DNA of 64,000 bases, from NCBI GenBank assembly GCA_016184455.1, contig JACPCS010000109.1, positions 1-64,000 of the forward strand, in the 5' to 3' direction. Shown here piece after piece: positions 18,464 through 26,453 of the stretch. The translations under genes and the position numbers were made by a program. Position 1 is the first letter of the stretch, and the number at the start of each line of letters is the position of its first letter. This DNA comes from Acidobacteriota bacterium (GTDB lineage Bacteria > Acidobacteriota > Vicinamibacteria > Vicinamibacterales > UBA2999). A model generated the notes under the pieces. That model was not told the origin of the DNA and ran no database searches. It saw only the letters and a program-made list of their open reading frames with translations.

Positions 18464-19045
18464 ATGGGCGCGACGCCGTCGACGATGCTGGAACTGGGAA
18501 CGCCGCTGCCACCATTCCGCCTGCGGGATCTCGATGGAAAGGTGGCGACATCCAACGATGTTCAGCAGGGTCCCGGTGTGCTCGTGGCCTTCATCTGCCC
18601 GCACTGTCCGTTCGTGCGGCACATCCGCGCCGAGTTCGCGCGTGCCGCGAAGGAGTTCCAGCGCCGCGGTCTCCCCGTCATCGCGATCAACTCCAACGAC
18701 GTGACGGCGTTTCCCGAAGACGATCCGGCGGGCATGCGCAAGGAGGCACAGGAGGTCGGCTACACCTTCCGCTACTTCTTCGACGACACGCAGGACGTCG
18801 CGATGGCCTTCCACGCAGCCTGCACGCCCGATTTCTTCCTGTTTGACGGCCGGCAGCGCCTCGTCTATCGCGGGCAGTTCGACGACAGCCGGCCGAAGAG
18901 TGACATCCCGGTCACCGGGAAGGACCTGCGCGCCGCCGTCGATGCGCTGCTGGCGGGGCAGCCGATCTCGCCCGCGCAGTGGCCGAGCCTCGGCTGCAAC
19001 ATCAAGTGGAAGCAGGGGAACGAACCGGCCTACTTCAAGACCTAG
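18464..19045 (+). CDS. Thioredoxin-fold (AhpC/TSA-like) protein
   Basis: A 193-residue cytoplasmic redox protein with the motif FICPHCPFVRHI, a CxxC at the active-site position of the thioredoxin fold, the segment IAINSNDVTAFPEDD and the cis-Pro region ACTPDFFLFD. It matches the thioredoxin-family peroxiredoxin-like proteins that end in GCNIKWKQGNEPAYF. It probably reduces disulphides or peroxides; the partner is unknown. Its stop overlaps the convergent DUF4159 gene through a shared CTAG. Confidence 0.9.
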   Translation: MGATPSTMLELGTPLPPFRLRDLDGKVATSNDVQQGPGVLVAFICPHCPFVRHIRAEFARAAKEFQRRGLPVIAINSNDVTAFPEDDPAGMRKEAQEVGYTFRYFFDDTQDVAMAFHAACTPDFFLFDGRQRLVYRGQFDDSRPKSDIPVTGKDLRAAVDALLAGQPISPAQWPSLGCNIKWKQGNEPAYFKT

Positions 19046-19869
19046 TGGGTCATCGTGTACAGCAGGACGTTAATGGCTACCTGATAGCCGTACACGGAAA
19101 ACTTCAGAAAGTAATTCGGATCCTCGCCCTCGCGCTCCCAGGAATCGCTGACGTCGGTGTTGTGCGTCATGAGCACCATGACGCGCCCCTTGGCGTCCAT
19201 GATCGCGCGCGTGTGCACGTCGGCGCTGTCGCGCCCGCGCTCGGAGGTGCCGCCGCCGCTCCCGTACCAGAAGTTGATGCTGGGGATCTGCGGCACGCCG
19301 GTGCGAAGATCGAAGTGCATGCGGAAGATCGGGTGGTCGGGCGGCAGGTCGACGATCGGGTACTCGTTCGGCGGAAAGACCTTCCGGATCTGGCTCGCCC
19401 AGACGTCCCACGCATAGGAGCCCCAGAAGTCGTCCACCCAGAGGAAGCCGCCCTTGAGCAGATAGAGGCGCAGCCGCGCCGCGTCCTCCTCGCTCAGGAA
19501 GATCGTCCCGACCTCCTGCATCATGATGAACGGGCACTGGAACAGCGTGTCGTCGGTGAGGCGGACGATCAGATGTTCGGGCTGTCCCGTGCGGTCGAAG
19601 CCGACCGGCGTCTTGGTCAGCTCCGCGACGCGGATCATCAGGTCGATGTCGGCGTTGGGATAGTCGGTCAGCCAGCCGCCGCCGTCGCCGCGCGGGTTCA
19701 TGCGGTAGGCAGCCCGGCAGTAGTGGAAGCGGCCGTCGAAGCTCTCGGGGCGCGCCAGCCGTGCGCTGATGCGGAAATCGCCGCCGCGGCCGAAGCCGAA
19801 CTGCGCCCATGCCACACCGGCGCCCGCCAGCGCGGCGGCGACGACGAACGCTCCCACGCGCGTCCGCAT
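19042..19869 (-). CDS. DUF4159-domain exported protein
   Basis: This 275-residue protein starts with a signal peptide (VGAFVVAAALAGAGVAWAQ). The rest is one DUF4159 domain: FHYCRAAYRMNPRGDGGGW, QCPFIMMQEVGTIFLSEED, GGFLWVDDFWG, MVLMTHNTDVSDSWERE. The fold is glutamine-amidotransferase-like but no catalytic triad is obvious. Family members are often found with MoxR/DUF58/VWA gene sets; none is adjacent here. ATG 19869 was chosen for the signal peptide. Confidence 0.9.
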   Translation of the reverse strand: MRTRVGAFVVAAALAGAGVAWAQFGFGRGGDFRISARLARPESFDGRFHYCRAAYRMNPRGDGGGWLTDYPNADIDLMIRVAELTKTPVGFDRTGQPEHLIVRLTDDTLFQCPFIMMQEVGTIFLSEEDAARLRLYLLKGGFLWVDDFWGSYAWDVWASQIRKVFPPNEYPIVDLPPDHPIFRMHFDLRTGVPQIPSINFWYGSGGGTSERGRDSADVHTRAIMDAKGRVMVLMTHNTDVSDSWEREGEDPNYFLKFSVYGYQVAINVLLYTMTH

Positions 19870-19954
19870 GGACAGCAGTTTACGCCGGTTTGCACCGCGG
19901 TGGCGGTATTGACGAATTCGAAAATCTAGCGAGAATCGGGCCGGGAGGATCGCC

Positions 19955-20395
19955 ATGGATTTCAAGCGGATTGCGCTTGCTGCGGTCGTCACCTGGGTGG
20001 CCGACGTGATCTATGGGCTCGTCGTCTGGATGGGGTTGCTCGGTCCGGAGATGGCGCGTCATCAGGGCGTGTTCCGGTCGGAAGCCGCCATAAGCGCCGG
20101 CATGCCGCTGGCGTTTGCCGGCGCGCTCCTCGCGATGTTCGTGCTTGTCTACATCTATGCCAAGGGGTACGAGGGCGGGAGCGGCGCTGGGGAGGGCCTG
20201 CGGTTCGGGTTCCTGCTCGCGCTCTTCATGACCGGGTTCGTGTCGCTGCCGATCTATGCCTCGTTCAACATCGACGCGCGCCTGGGGCTGCTCGCGTCGA
20301 TCGCGTCGTTCATCGAGATGCTGTTCGTCGGCGCCGTGATCGGCTTCAGCTATCGGCCGGTGACCCGTCCGGCGGCGCATCATGCCGGAGCGTAG
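19955..20395 (+). CDS. Small four-helix membrane protein
   Basis: The protein has 146 residues with about four membrane segments: IALAAVVTWVADVIYGLVVW, MPLAFAGALLAMFVLVYIYA, LRFGFLLALFMTGFV and LLASIASFIEMLFVGAVIG. No functional motif is seen. GGGAGGAT precedes the ATG. It overlaps the next gene by 14 bases, so the two are likely co-translated. Confidence 0.75.
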   Translation: MDFKRIALAAVVTWVADVIYGLVVWMGLLGPEMARHQGVFRSEAAISAGMPLAFAGALLAMFVLVYIYAKGYEGGSGAGEGLRFGFLLALFMTGFVSLPIYASFNIDARLGLLASIASFIEMLFVGAVIGFSYRPVTRPAAHHAGA

Positions 20396-21077
20396 GGCCG
20401 TGCGCCGGCTGGCTGGTGTCGCGTGCGTGCTGCTGGCGGCCGGTGTGTCGGGTGTGTGGGCGCAGGGAGGCGCGGCACCGGCCGCGCCTCCGGCGCCGCG
20501 CCCGAAGATGGCGCCGAGCGTCGCACCGACCTATCAGGTCGACCTCATGACGCGTGAGGGCGTCGCCGTGTTCGGCGGACAGTGGCGCGCGATGGACGCG
20601 CAGATCGTCGAGGGTCTGCCGCGGCCGAACGCCGGCCCGTGGAAGGCCTCGTGGGACCTGCAGCCCAAGGCGGCCGCGGCGGATTTTGACGACTCGTCGT
20701 GGCCGGTGATCGATGCGCCGACGCTCGTGACCGATCGGCGCGGCGGCGGCGGCGCGTTCATGACGTGGTACCGCCTTGCGCTCACGATCCCGCCGAAGAT
20801 CGGCGCCTTCGATCCGACCGGTGCCATCGTCGTCTTCCACATCGTCGTGGACGACTACGCGGAGGTGGCGGTGAACGGGCAGATCCCCCGCCAGGTGGGG
20901 CGGCCGAGCGGCAACATGATCGTCGGCTTCAACATGCCGAACCGCGCCGTGCTGAGCGAGGCGGTGCAGCCCGGCGACCGGTTCCAGATTGCCGTGCTCG
21001 GGATCAACGGTCCGATTGCGCTGGCGCCGCTCAATCCGGTGTTCATCCGCGAGGCGCGGGTGGAGTTCTTCAAGTAG
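20382..21077 (+). CDS. Exported galactose-binding-like domain protein
   Basis: A 231-residue protein with a signal peptide (AGVACVLLAAGVSGVWAQ), a Pro/Ala linker, and a jelly-roll domain resembling the sugar-binding modules of beta-galactosidases: WKASWDLQPKAAAADFDDSS, TWYRLALTIPP, VVDDYAEVAVNGQIPRQ, NRAVLSEAVQPGDRFQIAVL. In related bacteria such modules are joined to a gluconolactonase-like propeller; here it stands alone, so it is probably an accessory or binding protein outside the cytoplasm. Assignment is by visible fold signature only. Confidence 0.65.
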   Translation: MPERRAVRRLAGVACVLLAAGVSGVWAQGGAAPAAPPAPRPKMAPSVAPTYQVDLMTREGVAVFGGQWRAMDAQIVEGLPRPNAGPWKASWDLQPKAAAADFDDSSWPVIDAPTLVTDRRGGGGAFMTWYRLALTIPPKIGAFDPTGAIVVFHIVVDDYAEVAVNGQIPRQVGRPSGNMIVGFNMPNRAVLSEAVQPGDRFQIAVLGINGPIALAPLNPVFIREARVEFFK

Positions 21078-21080
21078 TAC

Positions 21081-21512
21081 TTACGCAGTCTTGGTTCGAA
21101 CGACGAGATCGACTTCGCAGTTGCGCACCTGAAGCAGCGCTAATACCTGATCGACGGACTTCCGGTCGTTGGTCTGGTCGAGCAGTCGAGACAGTTGTGC
21201 GGCGGAGGTGCCGAGCCGTCGTACGATCTCGCGCTTGGAGAGCGGGCTCTCGGCAATTCGCTCTTGCGCTTCGAGCGTCAATCGGTAGAGCAGGAGATCG
21301 CGGAGATATGAGAGGTCCTGGTTGTATTCGAGCACCTGCTCGACGTGGACAGTCCCGGTCCGGCCGGAGTGGAGCACGTAGGTGAAGGCCTCGCGGCCGA
21401 CCTCGGCGTCCACGGAGAGTTCTGTGATCGGGTCCTGAACAGTCGGCGTCGGGTCCACCTCGGAGAACGGGAAGACAAGCTTCTTCGTGGATGTGCGGAC
21501 CTCGAAGATCAA
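21081..21512 (-). CDS. Helix-turn-helix protein, probable DNA-binding regulator
   Basis: The protein has about 143 residues. The C-terminal half carries a helix-turn-helix, LSKREIVRRLGTSAAQLSRL, followed by DRKSVDQVLALLQV, close to XRE-like domains of antitoxin-type proteins. The N-terminal half (LIFEVRTSTKKLVFPFSEVD, EVGREAFTYVLHSGRTG) is a small beta domain. The start is uncertain: TTG 21512 begins at the conserved part, while TTG 21650 would cover the promoter of the divergent 110-aa gene. The gene is divergent from the radical SAM pair and could regulate it. A toxin partner is not seen. Confidence 0.6.
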   Translation of the reverse strand: MIFEVRTSTKKLVFPFSEVDPTPTVQDPITELSVDAEVGREAFTYVLHSGRTGTVHVEQVLEYNQDLSYLRDLLLYRLTLEAQERIAESPLSKREIVRRLGTSAAQLSRLLDQTNDRKSVDQVLALLQVRNCEVDLVVRTKTA

Positions 21513-21631
21513 CGGTCCGATCGCGCTGACGGACTCTAACGAACTTCGGGGTTCTCGGCCGCCGCGCCGGTTCGCTCGCTGCTGGTCGCTCGTTACTCCC
21601 CATGTGTCGCAATCGCGACCAAGGAGCGACC

Positions 21632-21964
21632 ATGCACACCACGACAGCAAGTCCGGTGACCACCCGTCTCTCGCAGCGTCTGGCGAACTTCAAGCTCGGT
21701 GACGCAGTGATTGCGTCGCTCGCCGAGCGCGTGGCCATCGACGGTCTCGCGATCGGCCGCATCAACCCCTGCATCTATGGCATCTGCGTCGATTACTTCT
21801 CCGATCGGCTGCCGCGGCTCGACACGCTGACGGCGAAGCGCGGCGTCTCGAAGTGGGAGGTCTTCCCCTACGGGATCATCGACTGGGATCGCTTCCACGT
21901 CCGCGTCGCGTTCAACGTCGACGAGCTGGAAGGGCGGGGGCTGGCGCGTGAGTTCGGACACTGA
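21632..21964 (+). CDS. 110-residue protein paired with a radical SAM enzyme
   Basis: I do not recognise this protein. It has 110 residues, no signal or membrane segment, and an excellent AAGGAGC ribosome site. The middle contains INPCIYGICVDYFSDRLP with the only two Cys residues, followed by KWEVFPYGIIDWDRFHVRV, rich in aromatics. Its last 17 bases overlap the radical SAM gene, so the two are almost certainly made together. It may be the substrate (RiPP-like precursor or modified protein) or a subunit/recognition element of the enzyme. The acidic C-terminus (NVDELEGRG) has no obvious GG-type leader cleavage. Confidence 0.6.
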   Translation: MHTTTASPVTTRLSQRLANFKLGDAVIASLAERVAIDGLAIGRINPCIYGICVDYFSDRLPRLDTLTAKRGVSKWEVFPYGIIDWDRFHVRVAFNVDELEGRGLAREFGH

Positions 21965-23018
21965 ATCCTGCGCGGCGGCCACGTCAACGATGCGGTCCGG
22001 CTTCCTGCCGGACCGTATCGTCCACCTGCATCCCACGCGGCTGTGCAACCTGGCGTGCCGGCATTGCTATTCGGAATCGAGTCCGCAGCGGGCGGCGGCG
22101 CTCGATCCGGTCGTGGTCGGCGACGCGCTCGCCCGGCTGCGCGATGAAGGGTACGCCGTTGTCAGCTTGTCAGGCGGTGAGCCGTTGCTCTACCGTTCGC
22201 TGCGCGCCGTCGTGGAGCGCGCGAAGGAGCTCGGGTTTCGCGTGACGATGGTCAGCAACGGTCTGCTGGCCGAGCGGGCGGATTCCGTGCTGTCGCTCGT
22301 CGACGCCGTCGCGATCAGCTTCGACGGGCTCGCCGGGTCACACAACGAGATCCGCGGGCGCGCCGACGCGTTCGAGCGGGCGTGCGCCGCGGTGCGGCGA
22401 CTGGCGGCTGTGGGGCGTCCCGTGGGCGCGGCGATTTCGCTGACGCGCGCGGCGATTCCCGAGCTGCCCGATCTCGCGGACCATCTGACCGGCCTTGGCG
22501 CCCGCGCGCTGCAGATCCGTCCCGTCGCACGCGCCGGCCGTGCCCGCGAACTGGGCGAGGCGACGTTCTACCGTCCGGCGGATCTGGCGCGGCTGTACCT
22601 GGTGTCGCTTGCCCTCGAGCAGGAGCTGCCGAACGTGCGCGTCCACTGCGACGTCGTCCCGACCGAGACGCTGTGGCAGCACCGGGAGGCGTACGCCAGC
22701 CTCCTCGGTGCGTGCGACGGCTTGCCGATCCACGAGCGGCGGCTTTCGGATCTCGTCAATCCGCTGGTCGTGACCGACACGGGCGTGCTCAAGCCGATTT
22801 CCTACGACTTCAACCGCCGCTTCGACATCGCGTCGCTCGAGGAGCTCTCGTCCGACGGCGTCAGGCGGTACAAGAAGCACGGTGCGCTCGAGTTCCAGAC
22901 GCTGGTCGGCCGTACGGTGGCCAGCCTGCAGAATCGCGGTGACTTCATCGACTGGTTTGACTACTGCACCCGCTACAGCGAGGCCGTCGGCGCACCCGTC
23001 TCGCTCGTGCGCGCCTGA
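21948..23018 (+). CDS. Radical SAM enzyme of unknown specificity
   Basis: A 356-residue cytoplasmic enzyme. HPTRLCNLACRHCYS (Cys33, Cys37, Cys40; CxxxCxxC) binds the [4Fe-4S] cluster that cleaves SAM, VVSLSGGEPLLY is the GGEP motif, and MVSNGLL matches a later core strand. The barrel is followed by about 130 residues lacking the Cys-rich SPASM set; only GACDG and DYCTRY carry Cys. The closest architecture is MoaA/PqqE-like peptide modifiers without auxiliary clusters. GTG 21948 overlaps the 110-aa gene; ATG 21990 is an alternative. The 3' end overlaps the convergent importer gene by 46 bases. Confidence 0.85.
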   Translation: MSSDTESCAAATSTMRSGFLPDRIVHLHPTRLCNLACRHCYSESSPQRAAALDPVVVGDALARLRDEGYAVVSLSGGEPLLYRSLRAVVERAKELGFRVTMVSNGLLAERADSVLSLVDAVAISFDGLAGSHNEIRGRADAFERACAAVRRLAAVGRPVGAAISLTRAAIPELPDLADHLTGLGARALQIRPVARAGRARELGEATFYRPADLARLYLVSLALEQELPNVRVHCDVVPTETLWQHREAYASLLGACDGLPIHERRLSDLVNPLVVTDTGVLKPISYDFNRRFDIASLEELSSDGVRRYKKHGALEFQTLVGRTVASLQNRGDFIDWFDYCTRYSEAVGAPVSLVRA

Positions 23019-24534
23019 CGACGGCCGAGGAACTGGCGGACGACCTCGCGAACGTCGCGCCGGTCGATGTCGACGGCGGCATTGAGCCGGCGCATGTCCT
23101 CTTCCGACACGCGGTTGCCGAGCGTCTCCAGCGCGCGGGCGATGGCGGGCTGGCGGAGCAGCGACGCCGTGCGCACGACCGGCACCGCGGCGTAGGGCGG
23201 GAAGTACTGCCGGGTGTCGGCAAGCGGCGCCAGGTCGAGCGCGGCGATGAGCGCGCTGGTCGCGTCGCCCGCGATCACGTCCACCTGGCCGTCGGCCAGC
23301 GCGCGGTAGATCAACGAGAGATCCATCGCGCGCGGCGGCGCGGCGAACCGCAGCCCGTACGTCTTCGCCAGGCCCGGGTATCCATCCTCGCGCTGCAGGA
23401 ACTCGTACCCGAATCCCGCGGTCCACTGCGCCGTGACGGCGCGCAGGTCGTCGATCGTGCGGAGGCCGAGGCGGCGGGCGTCCCCGCCGCGGACCAGGAT
23501 CGTGAACGTGTTGTTGAACCCGAGCGGCGTCGAGACGGTGATGCCATAGCGCGCGTACAGCTCGCGCGTGCGGTCGAGCGCGGCGCGCGGATCGTGCGGC
23601 GCGTCCTCGTGGAAGACGGCCGTCAGCGCCGTCCCCGTGTATTCGACGTAGACATCCAGCTCGCCGTTGCGCAGCGCGCGATCGCAGATGAAGGTCCCGC
23701 CGAGATTCAGGCGGCGGACCACGCGCACGCCTTCGGCTTCGAGGCTCTGTGCGACCAGCTCACCGAGAATGACCTGCTCGGTGAAGTTCTTCGAGCCGAC
23801 GACGACGGCATCGCTGCCCGCGCGCGCGTACGCCGCACCGGACGCCGCGGCCAGCAGGGCGACGGCCACGCCGGTGGCTTTGAGCGCGATCGCCGATGTG
23901 AGGCGCGCGTGCGCCAGCCGGCGCCCGATCCACCCGAGCACCGCGTCCGCAGCCAGCGCCAGCGCCGCCGCCGGAATCGCGCCGGCCAGGATGGTGGTCG
24001 TGTCGGCCATGGACAGGCCGCGAAAGATGTACTCGCCGAGGCCGCCCGCCCCGATGGCCGCGGCGATTGTGGCGGTGGCGACGCCGATGACCGTCGCCAC
24101 GCGAATGCCCGCGACGATCGAGGGGAGCGCGAGCGGCAGCTCGACGAGCCAGAGCAGCTGCCGATCGGTCATGCCCATCGCCACGCCCGCTTCGATCACT
24201 GCGCGATCGACCTGGCGCAGCCCGGTCGTCGTCGACCGCAGGATCGGCAGCAGCGCGTAGATCGAGAGCGTGAGGAGCGCAGTTCGCGGACCGAGGCCGC
24301 CGACGAGGGGCACGGGGAGGAGGAAGCCGAGGAGCGCAAGGCTCGGGATCGTCTGGGCGACGTTCACCACGCCGAGGATCAGACGGGCGGGGCGCGGCCG
24401 TCTCGCCGCGAGCACCCCTGCGGGAACGCCGATCAGGATGGCCGCGCCGGTCGAGATGAGCACGAGCGCCGTGTGCTGCAGCAGCAGCGTCGCGAGCTCG
24501 CTCCGATGCGCGATCCAGAAGGTGAGGAGCCCCA

Positions 24535-24535
<1 letters not shown>
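22973..24535 (-). CDS. Glycine betaine/choline-type ABC permease fused to substrate-binding domain
   Basis: The protein has 520 residues. The first 215 or so are an OpuCB/ProW-like permease with five or six membrane segments (LLQHTALVLISTGAAILIG, AIEVG-like EAGVAMGMTDRQLLWLVELP, the EAA loop). After a further hydrophobic segment comes an OpuCC/ProX-like binding domain (VVVGSKNFTEQVILGELVAQ, LDVYVEYTGTALTA, DATSALIAALDLAPLAD). Fusion tethers the binding domain to the outer face of the membrane. The start overlaps the stop of the ATPase gene by one base (TGATG). Likely substrates are quaternary ammonium osmolytes; aromatic-box residues were not verified. Confidence 0.9.
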
Positions 24536-25284
<749 letters not shown>

Positions 25285-25333
25285 GCGCTGCCGCCCCAGT
25301 ATGCCGCGAACGGGTCCCGCGTTACACTGCGAG

Positions 25334-25783
25334 TCACACGCCGGCGGTCCGGGCCTCGGCGAAGACTTCGAAGAGTGCCGCGGATTGCGTGAGGGCCGGC
25401 TTCAGGTCGACGAGTGGTGTGGCGTCGATCGCTTCCAAGCCTCGCACGTGCACCCAGCCGCGGCTCGTCACTTCCAACACGCGGACGCGATGCAGACCAA
25501 TCGGGTTGGGCCGGTCCGAGGACCGAGTCGCAAAGACGCCCTTCAGCGCCTGCGTGTCATCATCACGCGGGTGAACGCAGAGCGCGTTCCGCTGCGCCTC
25601 ATGGAGCCATGTGAGGACCACGATCTCACAGGCAGCGGCAATCCCCTCGAGCGCCGGTGCGAATTCTGGAAAAATCTCCAGCCACGCGTCCGGCGCTCCC
25701 TCCCAGCCCTGCTTGGGTGCCTTCGCGCGCTCTTTCAGCTCGGAATGAACGCGCCCGATCGGAACAATCGTGTGACGGTTCAC
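25334..25783 (-). CDS. TrmO/TsaA-like tRNA methyltransferase
   Basis: The 149-residue protein corresponds to the beta-barrel VirR/TsaA (TrmO) domain, which in Escherichia coli methylates N6-threonylcarbamoyladenosine at position 37 of tRNA with SAM. Family motifs: IGRVHSELKERAKAPKQGWEG at the start, FATRSSDRPNPIGLHRVRVL in the middle and DATPLVDLKP near the end. It lacks the C-terminal extension of the Escherichia coli enzyme. GTG 25783 overlaps the stop of the upstream DoxX-like remnant by four bases. Other members of this fold may have different substrates. Confidence 0.82.
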   Translation of the reverse strand: MNRHTIVPIGRVHSELKERAKAPKQGWEGAPDAWLEIFPEFAPALEGIAAACEIVVLTWLHEAQRNALCVHPRDDDTQALKGVFATRSSDRPNPIGLHRVRVLEVTSRGWVHVRGLEAIDATPLVDLKPALTQSAALFEVFAEARTAGV

Positions 25784-26100
25784 GCGACCACGTGTCTCCG
25801 TCGTACCGGAATCAACTGACGTAGACGATCCTCGCGCATGAGCAATCCTCTCCAGACCGCCACGGCCATATGGATCGGCGCGAGCGCGTGGGTCCAGAGC
25901 GGGTCCTCAATCCGCACGTGGGTCGCAACGGCGCCGCCGAGGTATCCGGTAAGCAAGACGGCTCCCACGATCGAGCTCCGTGGGATCAGGTATGTCACGA
26001 CGCAGAGAAGCTCGACGAATCCGATCACGGAGGCGAGATGCGTCGGATATCGGCCTGCTAGAGGCGCCGCTCGCGACTTGGATTCATTGGTGCCTGTCTA
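25780..26100 (-). pseudogene. 5'-truncated DoxX-like membrane protein gene
   Basis: The recognisable part reads YPTHLASVIGFVELLCVVTY, LIPRSSIVGAVLLTGYLGGA and ATHVRIEDPLWTH, the C-terminal two thirds of DoxX-like proteins. The expected first helix and Met are missing: upstream the frame runs through a short unrelated segment (TNESKSRAAPLAG) into a TAG. GTG 26028 could still start an 82-residue product. It lies just left of the tRNA-Ser gene, so loss of the 5' end may be linked to rearrangement there. Confidence 0.6.
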
Positions 26101-26263
26101 AACGACACCAGTCGACCACGCGCCTATCGCGCTGCATCAACACGATGATCGCGGGTAGCCGTTGAAATGTGCGGAGATGCCGACAGGGTTAGGGCACAAT
26201 CCGGGGCACAATCCCCTTTTCGGCTCGATCCTGGTTCCCGTAAGTGCTAGATTCTAAAAGCGC

Positions 26264-26353
26264 GGAGAGATGTCCGAGTGGTTGAAGGAGCACGCTTGGA
26301 AAGCGTGTGTGGGGGAAACTCCACCGTGGGTTCGAATCCCACTCTCTCCGCCA
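26264..26353 (+). tRNA. tRNA-Ser (GGA)
   Basis: The acceptor stem GGAGAGA pairs with TCTCTCC, with discriminator G and encoded CCA. The D arm begins TCCGAGTGGTTGAAGG, the anticodon loop CTTGGAAAG gives anticodon GGA, a long variable arm (GTGGGGGAAACTCCACC) is typical of class II serine tRNA, and the T arm is GTGGGTTCGAATCCCAC. Its 3' end is repeated at 31844-31869. Confidence 0.97.
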
Positions 26354-26453
26354 ACTCGTTCTCTGAAAATCAACACCTTGCTGCCGTCAGTGTCAGCGCG
26401 CCACGTGCCCAGATCCTTCCGGCCCGTCGCCGGTGAGCGGCGCAGCGGTCCTG

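Noticed and set aside
21002-21528. 22-base near-identical direct repeat (GATCAACGGTCCGATNGCGCTG) at 21002 and 21507
   Set aside because: One copy is in the exported protein gene, the other in the antisense of the HTH gene; single pair, no flanking similarity. Probably chance or minor duplication.
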